Part shown: piece after piece, positions 47,307-56,541 of the stretch | Position numbering within the stretch: the first letter of the stretch is position 1 | Layout of the letters: each line of letters opens with the position of its first letter | Assembly: GCA_958408685.1 (NCBI GenBank) | Contig: CATYLC010000004.1 | Span: forward strand, 54,939-118,938 | DNA length: 64,000 bases | Source: an uncultured Collinsella sp. | Lineage (GTDB): Bacteria > Actinomycetota > Coriobacteriia > Coriobacteriales > Coriobacteriaceae | Direction: 5' to 3' | Notes under the pieces: model-generated | Seen by the model: the letters and a program-made list of their open reading frames with translations, nothing else | Database searches by the model: none | What the model was told of the DNA's origin: nothing | Translations under genes and position numbers: made by a program

Positions 47307-47780
47307 ATGCCGCGTCGTGCAGCAGCTAATCGTCGTGAGGTTCAGCCTGACGCCGTTTACAACAACCGCCTGGTGACTCAGCTCATCAACAAGGTCCTTC
47401 TTGACGGCAAGAAGGCCACCGCTGAGCGCATCGTTTACACCGCTTTCGAGATCGTTGCCGAGAAGTCCGAGGGTGGCGACGCTCTCGCTACCTTCAAGAA
47501 GGCTATGGACAACGTCAAGCCCACGCTCGAGGTTAAGCCCAAGCGTGTCGGTGGCGCTACCTATCAGGTCCCGATGGAGGTCAACTCCCGTCGTTCCACC
47601 GCTCTGGGTATCCGCTGGATCGTTAACTTCTCCCGCGCTCGCAAGGAGAAGACCATGGCCGAGCGTCTCGCCAACGAGATCCTCGACGCTTCCAACGGCC
47701 TGGGCGCTTCCGTCAAGAAGCGTGAGGACGTCTTCAAGATGGCCGAGGCCAACCGCGCGTTCTCTCACTATCGTTGGTAA
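47307..47780 (+). CDS. rpsG: 30S ribosomal protein S7
   Basis: 157 residues. Typical start PRRAAANRREVQPDAVYNN, then LVTQLINKVLLDGKKATAE and VEVNSRRSTALGIRWIV-like text around PMEVNSRRS. The C-terminal HYRW is short. S7 nucleates the 30S head and represses the str operon in other bacteria. It lies between rpsL and fusA as usual. Confidence 0.98.
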   Translation: MPRRAAANRREVQPDAVYNNRLVTQLINKVLLDGKKATAERIVYTAFEIVAEKSEGGDALATFKKAMDNVKPTLEVKPKRVGGATYQVPMEVNSRRSTALGIRWIVNFSRARKEKTMAERLANEILDASNGLGASVKKREDVFKMAEANRAFSHYRW

Positions 47781-47799
47781 GTTAAGGTAAGGAACTAAC

Positions 47800-49899
47800 A
47801 TGGCTAAGCCTAAGTACAAGCTTTCCGATACCCGTAACATCGGCATCATGGCCCACATCGATGCCGGTAAGACCACCACGACCGAGCGTATTCTTTACTA
47901 CACCGGTAAGACCCACAAGATCGGTGAGGTCCATGAGGGCGCTGCCACCATGGACTGGATGGTTCAGGAGCAGGAGCGCGGCGTAACCATTACCTCCGCT
48001 GCTACCACGTGCTTCTGGAAGAAGGACGGTACCGACTACCGCATCCAGATCATCGACACCCCGGGCCACGTTGACTTTACCGCCGAGGTCGAGCGCTGCC
48101 TGCGCGTCCTCGATGGCGCTGTCGCCGTCTTCGACGCCGTTGCCGGCGTTCAGCCCCAGTCTGAGACCGTTTGGCGTCAGGCTTCTACCTTCAACGTCCC
48201 CCGCATCGCCTTCATCAACAAGTATGACCGCGTGGGCGCTGACTTCTTCAACGCTATCGAGACCATGAAGGATCGTCTCGACGCTAACGCCGTGGCCGCT
48301 CAGGTCCCGATGGGCGCCGAGGACAACTTCTGGGGCGTCATCGACCTCGTCACCATGACTGCTTGGGACTTCAAGGCCGACGACAAGGGCATGACCTACC
48401 CCGAGCCGATGGACGAGATCCCGGCTGAGTTCGCTGACATCGCTGCCACCAAGCGCGAGGAGCTCCTCGACGCTGCTGCCAGCTTTGACGACGAGCTCAT
48501 GGAGAAGATCCTCATGGAGGAGGACTTCACCGTCGAGGAGCTCAAGGCTGCTCTGCGCAAGGGCGTTCTGGCCAACGAGCTCAACCTCGTCTTCGTGGGC
48601 TCCGCCTACAAGAACAAGGGCGTCCAGGAGCTGCTCGACGCTGTCGTCGACTACCTGCCCAGCCCGCTCGACGTCGAGGCTGTCACCGGTACCGATCCGG
48701 ACACCGGCGAGGAGATCGAGCGTCATCCTTCCTTCGACGAGCCCTTCTCTGGCCTGGTCTTTAAGATCATGACCGACCCGTTCGTCGGTAAGCTCACCTA
48801 CGTCCGCGTTTACTCCGGCCGTGCCGAGTCCGGCTCCTACGTGATCAACGCTTCCAACGGTCAGCGTGAGCGCCTCGGCCGCATCCTCGAGATGAACGCC
48901 GCCGAGCGTATCGACCGTGACGACGCTGCCGCCGGCGACATCGTCGCTTGCGTCGGCTTCAAGAACTCCACCACCGGTGACACCCTGTGCGAAGAGGGCA
49001 AGGAGATCGTCCTCGAGAAGATCGAGTTCGCTAAGCCCGTTATCGACGTTGCCATTGAGCCCAAGACCAAGGCCGAGCAGGACAAGATGTCCCTGGCTCT
49101 GACCAAGCTCGCCGAGGAGGACCCGACCTTCCAGGTGTCCACCAACCACGAGACCGGCCAGACCATCATCGCCGGCATGGGCGAGCTGCACCTCGAGATC
49201 ATCGTCGACCGTCTGCTCCGCGAGTTCAAGGTTGACGCTAACGTTGGTAAGCCCCAGGTCGCCTACCGCGAGACCGCTGGTCACGACGTTGAGAAGGCTG
49301 AGGGCAAGTTCGTCCGTCAGTCCGGTGGTCGCGGTCAGTACGGCCACGCCGTCATCAAGCTCGAGAAGATGGAGGAGGGCTTCGGCTACGAGTTCGTCAA
49401 CGCTATCGTCGGCGGCGTCGTGCCCAAGGAGTACATCCCGTCCATCGACAAGGGCATCCAGGAGGCCCTGAACACCGGTGTTATCGCCGGCTTCCCGGTC
49501 CTCGACGTCAAGGTCACCCTGTTCGACGGTTCTTACCACGAGGTCGACTCCTCCGAGGCCGCCTTCAAGATTGCCGGTTCCATGGCTATCAAGGACGCCC
49601 TCAAGAAGTCCGATCCGCAGCTGCTCGAGCCGATCATGGCTGTCGAGGTCGAGACCCCCGAGCAGTATATGGGCGACGTTATGGGCAACCTCTCCGGTCG
49701 CCGCGGCAAGATCGAGGGCATGGAGGATCGCAAGAACAGCAAGCTCATCCGTGCCAAGGTGCCGCTGGGCGAGATGTTCGGTTACGCTACCGACCTTCGC
49801 TCCCAGACCCAGGGCCGTGCATCCTACACGATGCAGTTCGACTCTTATGAGCCCGCGCCCAAGTCCATCGTGGACGAGGTCATGAGCAAGAACGCCTAA
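47800..49899 (+). CDS. fusA: Elongation factor G
   Basis: 699 residues. Translocase GTPase: G1 AHIDAGKTTTTER, switch I ERGVTITSAATT, G3 DTPGHVDFT, G4 NKYDRVGAD, where the usual NKMD reads NKYD. Domain IV tip region includes SGGRGQYGHAVIKLE. Domain V has PEQYMGDVMGNLSGRRGKI. The gene is third in the str operon. tuf does not follow; it is at 7.9 kb. Confidence 0.98.
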   Translation: MAKPKYKLSDTRNIGIMAHIDAGKTTTTERILYYTGKTHKIGEVHEGAATMDWMVQEQERGVTITSAATTCFWKKDGTDYRIQIIDTPGHVDFTAEVERCLRVLDGAVAVFDAVAGVQPQSETVWRQASTFNVPRIAFINKYDRVGADFFNAIETMKDRLDANAVAAQVPMGAEDNFWGVIDLVTMTAWDFKADDKGMTYPEPMDEIPAEFADIAATKREELLDAAASFDDELMEKILMEEDFTVEELKAALRKGVLANELNLVFVGSAYKNKGVQELLDAVVDYLPSPLDVEAVTGTDPDTGEEIERHPSFDEPFSGLVFKIMTDPFVGKLTYVRVYSGRAESGSYVINASNGQRERLGRILEMNAAERIDRDDAAAGDIVACVGFKNSTTGDTLCEEGKEIVLEKIEFAKPVIDVAIEPKTKAEQDKMSLALTKLAEEDPTFQVSTNHETGQTIIAGMGELHLEIIVDRLLREFKVDANVGKPQVAYRETAGHDVEKAEGKFVRQSGGRGQYGHAVIKLEKMEEGFGYEFVNAIVGGVVPKEYIPSIDKGIQEALNTGVIAGFPVLDVKVTLFDGSYHEVDSSEAAFKIAGSMAIKDALKKSDPQLLEPIMAVEVETPEQYMGDVMGNLSGRRGKIEGMEDRKNSKLIRAKVPLGEMFGYATDLRSQTQGRASYTMQFDSYEPAPKSIVDEVMSKNA

Positions 49900-49959
49900 G
49901 TTCGAGCTCCCTGTTACGTAATCCGCGAGAACATCTCTCGCACTCTTTGGAGGTTTAAG

Positions 49960-50268
49960 TTGGCTACCCAGAAGATCCGCATTCGCCTCAAGGGCTATGA
50001 TCACGAGGTCGTCGATCAGTCCGCGAAGCTCATCGTCGAGACCGCTCAGAAGACCGGCGCTCGCGTTTCCGGTCCTGTCCCCCTGCCCACCGAGCGCAAC
50101 CTGTACACGGTTATCCGCTCGCCGCACGTGAACAAGGACTCCCGTGAGCAGTTCGAGATGCGCACCCACAAGCGCCTCATCGACATCCTCGACCCCACCT
50201 CGGGCACCGTTGATTCGCTCATGCGTCTCGACCTCCCCGCTGGCGTCGACATCGACATCAAGCTCTAA
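49960..50268 (+). CDS. rpsJ: 30S ribosomal protein S10
   Basis: 102 residues, TTG start with GGAGG upstream. KIRIRLKGYDHEVVDQSA, GPVPLPTERNLYTVIRSPHV (quoted in part) and HKRLIDILDPT are family signatures. S10 is also NusE, partner of NusG in antitermination. Normally it heads the S10 ribosomal operon, but here a terminator follows at once and no rplC is present. Confidence 0.98.
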   Translation: MATQKIRIRLKGYDHEVVDQSAKLIVETAQKTGARVSGPVPLPTERNLYTVIRSPHVNKDSREQFEMRTHKRLIDILDPTSGTVDSLMRLDLPAGVDIDIKL

Positions 50269-50289
50269 GCGATATCGCTCATAGCTTAC

Positions 50290-50326
50290 AGAGCCCCGCT
50301 GCCATGTTGGTAGCGGGGCTCTTTTG
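50290..50326 (+). terminator. Intrinsic terminator after rpsJ
   Basis: 11 bp stem AGAGCCCCGCT (50290-50300) with 50312-50322, followed by TTTTGTTTT. Confidence 0.92.
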
Positions 50327-50383
50327 TTTTGAATAATGGTTTGGACTGCCGGGCATTGCTGCCGAGTAGGTGGCTGCAGCGCC

Positions 50384-51160
50384 CTATTCGCTCAAGGGAC
50401 GCAGCGATGCCTCCTCAAAATGGAAGGATCGCAAGCCGCCTTCCGTTTCGATACATGCGCGACCAAAGGCATCGACGGTTTTAAAGATGCCGCGTGCCAG
50501 CTCGTCACCGGCAGGGGAACGGGCGATAACGTGCTCTCCGATCCAATTGAGGTGAGTGACATATTCGCCGTGGACGGGCGCGAGCGGTCCAGTGTTTTCT
50601 TTCATGGCGTCGAGCAGATCTGCCCACGCGTCCACAGCGTTTACGACGGTGTAATAGACCTCCTTGAGTAGCACATCGACGGCGGGAACATTCTCGTTGA
50701 GGTCTGAGAGGCCAATTGCCGCCAGGCCGCCATCGGGAACCTCCGAAGGCACATAGTTCACATTGACGCCAATGCCGCAGACGGCGAAAGGTTTGCCTTC
50801 GTTATCGCGTGCGGCTTCGACCAGAATGCCGCCGAGTTTGCGCCCTCGCGCGACGAGGTCGTTGGGCCATTTGAGGCCGATCTCGTTAGCAAGACCTTGC
50901 GCCTCGAGTGCCTCGAGCACCGCTAGGCCGCTGACGGCGGCAAGACCAGAGTACTTGGCGGGATCAACACGTGGACGCAGGACAATCGAGAGCAACAGGT
51001 TGCCGGCGGTTGAATCCCACTTGTGGCCGCGTCGGCCACGTCCTGCCGTTTGCGAGCGGGCGGCAAGTCCCGTGCCGTGCGGCGCACTCTGTTTTCCTGC
51101 CTCGAGCAGGTCATCGTTGGTCGATCCGGTTACGTCGACTATCGTTAATTTGGCATCCAT
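50384..51160 (-). CDS. birA: Biotin-[acetyl-CoA-carboxylase] ligase
   Basis: 258 residues from ATG 51160, with AGGAGG 11 bases upstream. The biotin/ATP-binding loop GRGRRGHKW is present, as are GNLLLSIVLRP, LKWPNDLV and KLGGILVEA. There is no N-terminal HTH, so this is a monofunctional ligase, not a repressor like E. coli BirA. It is divergent from the fab/acc operon, which encodes its substrate AccB; the shared 176 bp intergenic region may co-regulate both. Confidence 0.95.
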   Translation of the reverse strand: MDAKLTIVDVTGSTNDDLLEAGKQSAPHGTGLAARSQTAGRGRRGHKWDSTAGNLLLSIVLRPRVDPAKYSGLAAVSGLAVLEALEAQGLANEIGLKWPNDLVARGRKLGGILVEAARDNEGKPFAVCGIGVNVNYVPSEVPDGGLAAIGLSDLNENVPAVDVLLKEVYYTVVNAVDAWADLLDAMKENTGPLAPVHGEYVTHLNWIGEHVIARSPAGDELARGIFKTVDAFGRACIETEGGLRSFHFEEASLRPLSE

Positions 51161-51255
51161 AACGGCTGCTACCTCCTTAATGAATAAGTGAATAACGCAA
51201 TGGTGTCGAGAAGTAGACACAATGTGAAGCCTTTGTCGCATTTGGACAATTTAAT

Positions 51256-51320
51256 GTTAACACGTCAACAACGACAAAAATGCGCTATCCTCTCTTGGTC
51301 GATGTAAACACGTCAACAAC
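51256..51320 (+). promoter_or_regulatory. Two direct operator-like repeats in the birA-fabH intergenic region
   Basis: GTTAACACGTCAACAAC (51256-51272) and GTAAACACGTCAACAAC (51304-51320), 48 bases apart. Each holds an imperfect palindrome GTTaACacGTcAAC. A likely -10, TATCCT, lies between them at 51286-51291. The pair suits a fatty-acid-responsive regulator acting on the fab operon, by inference. Confidence 0.65.
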
Positions 51321-51336
51321 TCAAAGGAGGTTAGTG

Positions 51337-52296
51337 ATGGGTTTCACGATTCTTGGAACAGGCTCGGCGCTTCCCAAGCGCAGCGTTTCCAACGACGAGC
51401 TGTCCGAATTCCTCGATACCTCGGATGAGTGGATTTTTACCCGCACGGGGATCAAGAGCCGCCACGTCTGCACCACCGAGTCACTTGACGACCTTGCCGT
51501 GGCAGCGAGCGAGCAAGCGCTCCAGACGTCCGGAATCGATGCGAGCCAGCTGGATCTGATCGTCTGCTCGACGACGACGGGCGATCATCTCGTTCCCGCC
51601 GAAGCGTGCGCCGTTGCTGAGCGCCTGGGTGCCACATGTCCTGCCTTCGACGTTTCGGCGGCTTGTGCCGGCTTCGTATTTGCGCTCGATGTCGCCGAGG
51701 GCTATATCGCCCGCGGTCGCGCCAGGCACGTGCTGGTCGTTGCCGCCGAGCAGATGACGCGCGCGCTCGATTGGACCGACCGTGCCACGTGCGTGCTCTT
51801 TGGCGACGGCGCGGGTGCTGCGGTCATAGAGGCTGGGGGAGAGAATCCCCTTGCTGTTGAGCTTTCGACGTCGCCTGACGTCGAAACACTGCGCGTCCCC
51901 GGATTGGCGGGTTCCTCGCCATATAAGACGGCGCAGGACCGCGAAAGCGTGCTTTCCATGAACGGTCGTCGCGTCTTCAAGTTTGGCGTCAATGCCATCT
52001 GCGACACGGTCAACAAACTCGCCTGCGACGCGGGCATCGCGGTCGAGGACATTGACCACTTTGTATTCCATCAGGCTAACGAACGAATCCTGAGTCAGGC
52101 GGTCAAGCGCCTCGGCGTGCCAGACGAGCGCGTGGTTCGAACGCTGCGCGAGACCGGCAACATTTCGAGCGCTTGCATTCCGCTTGCTCTCGATCGACTG
52201 GCAAATACCGGCGCGCTGCACGCAGACGACACCATCGCCCTGGTCGGATTCGGCGCCGGCTTGGATGTAGGTGGCTATCTACTTCGCTGGAAGTAG
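51337..52296 (+). CDS. fabH: 3-oxoacyl-ACP synthase III
   Basis: 319 residues from ATG 51337, with AAAGGAGG upstream. Initiates type II fatty acid synthesis by condensing acyl-CoA with malonyl-ACP. Catalytic Cys110 in SAACAGF, His245 in HQANERI and Asn275 in GNISSA are present. It starts the operon; acpP follows 53 bases later. Confidence 0.97.
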   Translation: MGFTILGTGSALPKRSVSNDELSEFLDTSDEWIFTRTGIKSRHVCTTESLDDLAVAASEQALQTSGIDASQLDLIVCSTTTGDHLVPAEACAVAERLGATCPAFDVSAACAGFVFALDVAEGYIARGRARHVLVVAAEQMTRALDWTDRATCVLFGDGAGAAVIEAGGENPLAVELSTSPDVETLRVPGLAGSSPYKTAQDRESVLSMNGRRVFKFGVNAICDTVNKLACDAGIAVEDIDHFVFHQANERILSQAVKRLGVPDERVVRTLRETGNISSACIPLALDRLANTGALHADDTIALVGFGAGLDVGGYLLRWK

Positions 52297-52349
52297 TTGC
52301 ACATAGGAAATGAAAACGCCCCTGGGGGCACAAACAAAGGAGAACTACC

Positions 52350-52586
52350 ATGGCAGATCAGAAGACCTTCGAGCGCGTTTGCGACGTTATCCGCGAGACC
52401 GCCGGCCTTGACGATGTCGAGATGAAGCCCGAGTCCACGCTCGAGGAGATTGGCCTCGACAGCCTGGGTACCGTCGAGATCCTCGTTGCCGTCGAGGACG
52501 AGTTTGGCATTGAGCTCGATACCGAGGAGAACCCCAAGACGGTCGGCGAGTTCGTCGATACGGTCGAGGCGGCTTTGGAGAAGTAG
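52350..52586 (+). CDS. acpP: Acyl carrier protein
   Basis: 78 residues, acidic. Phosphopantetheine serine Ser38 sits in GLDSLGTVEI, slightly different from the common DSLDxVEL. It carries growing acyl chains for the enzymes encoded downstream. Its stop codon overlaps or touches the fabK start region (TAGTGATG). Confidence 0.97.
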   Translation: MADQKTFERVCDVIRETAGLDDVEMKPESTLEEIGLDSLGTVEILVAVEDEFGIELDTEENPKTVGEFVDTVEAALEK

Positions 52587-52588
52587 TG

Positions 52589-53533
52589 ATGCTCAAGTCT
52601 CCTCTCTGCGATCTGCTCGGCATCGAAAAGCCCGTGTTCCAGGGTGGCATGGCCTGGATTGCCGACGCCTCGTTGGCATCTGCCGTGTCCGAGGCAGGCG
52701 GCTTAGGCATTATCGCGGCCATGAATGCCGACGCAAACTGGCTGCGCGATCAGATTCACGAGCTGCGCGCCAAGACGGATAAGCCCTTTGGCGTGAACGT
52801 CATGCTTATGAGCCCGTTTGCCGACGAGGTCGCACAGGTTGTGATCGACGAGCAAGTGCCGGTCGTCGTGACGGGTGCCGGCAATCCCACCAAGTACATG
52901 AAGGCTTGGAACGACGCGGGCATCAAGGTCATCCCGGTTGTTGCCTCGGTGGCGCTGGCGCGTCTCGTGGCGCGTCGCGGGGCTACCGCCGTGGTTGCCG
53001 AAGGCACCGAATCGGGTGGACATATTGGCGAGACCTCGACGATGGCGCTCGTTCCGCAGGTTGTCGACGCGGTCGATATCCCCGTTGTGGCAGCCGGCGG
53101 CATCGCCGATGGCCGCGGTGTGGCGGCCGCCTTTATGCTCGGCGCTGCCGGCGTCCAGGTGGGAACACGCTTTCTGGTCGCAAACGAGTGCACCGTATCC
53201 GAACAGTACAAAGAGCTGGTGCTCAAGGCGGGAGACACCTCGACGCGCGCGACTGGCCGTTCGACGGGACATCCGGTTCGCGCCCTCAAGAGCCCCTTCA
53301 CCAACGCGTATGCCAAGAACGAGGCGGCGGGCGCAAGCCCCGAGGAGCTTGGGGCCATGGGCACGGGCGCGCTTCGTAAAGCCGCAAAGGACGGTAATTA
53401 CGAAGAGGGTTCGTATTTGTGCGGACAGATTGCCGGCATGGTCAACGAACGCCAGAGCGCACGCGAAATCGTCGACGATCTGGTCGATGGCGCCGAGCAT
53501 GTCCTGAAGGGTGCGTCCGCATGGGTAGCGTAG
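52589..53533 (+). CDS. fabK: Enoyl-ACP reductase II (FMN-dependent FabK)
   Basis: 314 residues; ATG 52589 has GGAG 7 bases upstream, and an in-frame GTG at 52586 is adjacent. TIM-barrel of the nitronate monooxygenase/FabK type: GGMAWIADASLASAVSEAGG (quoted in part), GVNVMLMSPF, EGTESGGHIGE, AAGGIADGRGVAAA and GVQVGTRFL, the flavin phosphate site. It performs the last reduction of each elongation cycle and is insensitive to triclosan in other species. It overlaps fabD by 13 bases. Confidence 0.93.
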   Translation: MLKSPLCDLLGIEKPVFQGGMAWIADASLASAVSEAGGLGIIAAMNADANWLRDQIHELRAKTDKPFGVNVMLMSPFADEVAQVVIDEQVPVVVTGAGNPTKYMKAWNDAGIKVIPVVASVALARLVARRGATAVVAEGTESGGHIGETSTMALVPQVVDAVDIPVVAAGGIADGRGVAAAFMLGAAGVQVGTRFLVANECTVSEQYKELVLKAGDTSTRATGRSTGHPVRALKSPFTNAYAKNEAAGASPEELGAMGTGALRKAAKDGNYEEGSYLCGQIAGMVNERQSAREIVDDLVDGAEHVLKGASAWVA

Positions 53534-54447
53534 CGTTTCTGTTTGCCGGTCAGGGTGCCCAGCATCCCGCGATGGGCGTCGACCTCATCGAGGCATCACC
53601 GGCGGCTGCCGAGGTGTTTGCGATCGCCGACGAGGTGCGTCCGGGAACCAGTGAGCAGTGCCGGAGCGCCTCCAAGGAGGAGCTCTCACAGACCGAGAAC
53701 ACACAGCCTTGCGTGTTCGTGCACGACTTGGCTGTCGCCGTCGCCCTGCGTGAGCGCGGCGTGGTGCCTGCCGCCTGTGCGGGATTCTCGCTGGGCGAGG
53801 TCGCCGCGCTCACCTTTGCGGGGGCGTTCGATACACGAGCGGGCTTTGAGCTCGTGTGTGAGCGCGCGGCATTGATGGCCACGGCGGCTGAGCGCCACTC
53901 CGGCGGCATGCGCGCCGTCATCAAACTCGATGCGGCGCAGGTCAAGGGCTTGGCAAAACAGGCCGGCGAGGACTGTTGGCCGGTCAACTACAACAGCCCC
54001 CAGCAGACGGTTGTGGCCGGAGCGACCGATGCGTTGCAGACCCTCGACGTCCTGGTAAAAGAGGCTGGTGGCCGGGCCATGAAGGTCGCGGTGTCGGGTG
54101 CATTCCATAGCCCCTATATGGCCGAGGCGACCTGTGGCCTTGCTGCATATATCGATGCCGGTCACGCGCCGTCCCCGTTGCTCATTCCTGTAATGGCAAA
54201 TATGACGGCGGCGCCCTATCCGGCCGACCCACAGGCGGCATCGGAGGTGCTGACCAACCAGGTGAGTCATGCCGTGCGCTGGGTCGACACGCTGCATGCT
54301 CTGCAGGATCAAGGCATCGACACGTTTATTGAGGTCGGCCCCGGCAAAACGCTGTCGGGCCTGGTCAAGCGTACGCTGAGCGACGTTCGCGTGTATTCGT
54401 GCGAAACGGCCGAGCAGGTCGCAGCTATTGCCGACGAGCTCGCATAG
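53521..54447 (+). CDS. fabD: Malonyl-CoA:ACP transacylase
   Basis: 308 residues from ATG 53521, inside the end of fabK. FLFAGQGAQHPAMG at the N-terminus; nucleophile Ser90 in GFSLGEVAAL (Phe in place of the common His before Ser). AFHSPYM holds the catalytic His. It loads malonate onto AcpP. fabG follows 30 bases later. Confidence 0.96.
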   Translation: MGSVAFLFAGQGAQHPAMGVDLIEASPAAAEVFAIADEVRPGTSEQCRSASKEELSQTENTQPCVFVHDLAVAVALRERGVVPAACAGFSLGEVAALTFAGAFDTRAGFELVCERAALMATAAERHSGGMRAVIKLDAAQVKGLAKQAGEDCWPVNYNSPQQTVVAGATDALQTLDVLVKEAGGRAMKVAVSGAFHSPYMAEATCGLAAYIDAGHAPSPLLIPVMANMTAAPYPADPQAASEVLTNQVSHAVRWVDTLHALQDQGIDTFIEVGPGKTLSGLVKRTLSDVRVYSCETAEQVAAIADELA

Positions 54448-54477
54448 TCCACAGGGCTGTAACCCGAAAGGAATGAC

Positions 54478-55251
54478 ATGGGCAACTTGAACAACGGCGC
54501 GCTCGAGCGCAACGACTCACGTCGCGTGGCGCTTGTCACGGGCGGCTCGCGCGGCATCGGTCGCGCTTGTGCCGTGGGCCTGGCGGAGGACGGCTACGAT
54601 ATCGCCGTCGTCTATGCCGGTAGCGTCGATGCGGCGCGCGAGACGTGTGAGGCCTGCGAGGCGGCTGGCGCCACGGCGCGCGCATATCAATGTGACGTGG
54701 CCGACCCCGCCGCCGTCAACACATGCATGGAGACGGTCCTCAACGACTTTGGCTCCATTTGGGCGCTCGTCAACAACGCCGGCATCACACGCGACGGCCT
54801 GCTCATGCGTATGGGTGACGATGCCTTCGACCGCGTGCTCGATGTCAATCTCAAGGGCACGTTCAATACGACGCGCGCGCTCACCAAGACCTTTATGCAC
54901 CAGCGCAGCGGTTGCGTCATCAACATGAGCTCGGTTGTGGGGCTGATGGGCAATGCCGGGCAGGCCAACTACGCTGCCTCCAAGGCGGGCGTGATAGGGC
55001 TTACCAAGGCGGTGGCGCGCGAGCTTGCGCCCCGCGGCGTACGAGTGAACGCGGTCGCCCCCGGGTTTGTCGAGACCGATATGACGGCAAAGCTCTCTGA
55101 GAAGGTGCGTGCGGCAACCGAGGAGCAGATTCCCCTTAAGCGTATGGCGCAGCCCGAGGAGGTGGCCGGTGTGGTGCGCTTTTTAGCGAGCGATGCGGCC
55201 GCTTACATTACGGGCGAAGTCATACGCGTCGACGGCGGAATGGCGATGTAG
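54478..55251 (+). CDS. fabG: 3-oxoacyl-ACP reductase
   Basis: 257 residues with GAAAGGA upstream. Short-chain dehydrogenase: cofactor loop VTGGSRGIGRA, NNAGITRDGLLMRM, active-site Tyr165 and Lys169 in YAASKAG, and the C-terminal YITGEVIRVDGGMAM. NADPH-dependent reduction of beta-ketoacyl-ACP. Extra 15 residues at the N-terminus relative to minimal FabG. Confidence 0.97.
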   Translation: MGNLNNGALERNDSRRVALVTGGSRGIGRACAVGLAEDGYDIAVVYAGSVDAARETCEACEAAGATARAYQCDVADPAAVNTCMETVLNDFGSIWALVNNAGITRDGLLMRMGDDAFDRVLDVNLKGTFNTTRALTKTFMHQRSGCVINMSSVVGLMGNAGQANYAASKAGVIGLTKAVARELAPRGVRVNAVAPGFVETDMTAKLSEKVRAATEEQIPLKRMAQPEEVAGVVRFLASDAAAYITGEVIRVDGGMAM

Positions 55252-55290
55252 AAAGCAAGCCGGGTAAGCGGCTTGGATGAGGAGACCATG

Positions 55291-56538
55291 ATGGAACAGA
55301 GAGTTGCAATCACCGGTATCGGTGCCGTGTCGCCGCTCGGCAACACCGCGCTTGCCACCTGGGCGGCAATGTGCGCCGGCACGTGCGGCATCGGCCCGAT
55401 CACGCACTTCGATACCGATGCGTTTGCGGTTAAGGTAGCGGCCGAGGTCAAGGGCTTTGACGGCAACGAGTACTTTGGCAAGCGTGACGCCAAGCACCTG
55501 GACCCCTGCGTCCAGTTTGCCCTGGCAGCGTCGGACGAGGCCATGCACGATGCGGGCTTTGATGTCGAGGGCGCCATCGATTGCGAGCGCCTGGGCGTCT
55601 ACGTGGGTTCAGGCGTGGGCGGCATGCAGACGCTTGTCGACAACGTTCACACGATCGCCGATCGCGGGCCTCGTCGCGCATCGCCCTATATGATCGCGAT
55701 GATGATCCCCAACATGGCATCGGGCAATATCGCGATCCGTCACAAGGCAAAGGGCCCGACTCTGCCCGTGGTGACCGCGTGCGCGACCTCGGCCCATGCC
55801 GTGGGCGAGGCGTTCCGCGCCATCAAGCACGGCTATGCCGATGCAATCCTGGCTGGCGGCGCCGAGGCCGCAATCATCCCCGATGCCGTTGCGGGCTTTA
55901 CGTCCTGCCGTGCTCTCACCACTAATCCTGACCCGTCGACGGCATGCCGTCCGTTCGATGCAGACCGCGACGGCTTTGTGATGGGCGAGGGCGCCTGCGT
56001 GCTGGTGCTCGAGAGCATGGAACACGCGCTGGCTCGCGGGGCGCACATTTATGCCGAGGTCGTGGGTTACGGCAACACCGATGATGCCTATCACATCACG
56101 AGCCCCGATCCCGAGGCTGCCGGCATTGCCCGTGCGATATCGCTGGCGGTGGCCGAGGGCGACGTTAAGCCTTCCGAGGGCCTCTACATCAACGCTCACG
56201 GCACCTCGACCAAGCTCAACGATTCGTCCGAGACGGCGGGCATTAAGCGTGCGCTCGGCGAGGACGCGGCACGCGCCGCGCACGTCTCGTCGACCAAGTC
56301 GATGACCGGCCACATGATCGGTGCTACGGGTGCCATTGAGGTCATGGCCTGTGCCATGGCGCTCGAGCAAGGCGTGGTGCCCCCGACCATTAACTACCAC
56401 ACGCCCGATTCCGTCTGCGATCTTGATTACACGCCCAATCGAGCGGTTCGCGCCGACCTTACCTGGGCGCTTTCGACCAATCTGGGCTTTGGCGGACACA
56501 ATGCCGCCATCGCGCTGCGTAGATATGCAAGGAGCTAG
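55291..56538 (+). CDS. fabF: 3-oxoacyl-ACP synthase II
   Basis: 415 residues from ATG 55291, with GAGGAG 6 bases upstream. Thiolase-fold elongation enzyme: Cys164 in TACATSAH, His303 in NAHGTST and His341 in MTGHMIGA form the Cys-His-His triad. GLGFGGHNAA-like end reads NLGFGGHNAAI. It ends 3 bp before accB. Confidence 0.97.
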   Translation: MEQRVAITGIGAVSPLGNTALATWAAMCAGTCGIGPITHFDTDAFAVKVAAEVKGFDGNEYFGKRDAKHLDPCVQFALAASDEAMHDAGFDVEGAIDCERLGVYVGSGVGGMQTLVDNVHTIADRGPRRASPYMIAMMIPNMASGNIAIRHKAKGPTLPVVTACATSAHAVGEAFRAIKHGYADAILAGGAEAAIIPDAVAGFTSCRALTTNPDPSTACRPFDADRDGFVMGEGACVLVLESMEHALARGAHIYAEVVGYGNTDDAYHITSPDPEAAGIARAISLAVAEGDVKPSEGLYINAHGTSTKLNDSSETAGIKRALGEDAARAAHVSSTKSMTGHMIGATGAIEVMACAMALEQGVVPPTINYHTPDSVCDLDYTPNRAVRADLTWALSTNLGFGGHNAAIALRRYARS

Positions 56539-56541
56539 AGC

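Noticed and set aside
47782..50169. A 795-codon minus-strand frame opposite fusA
   Set aside because: Same shadow effect; no recognisable domain, and fusA is certain.
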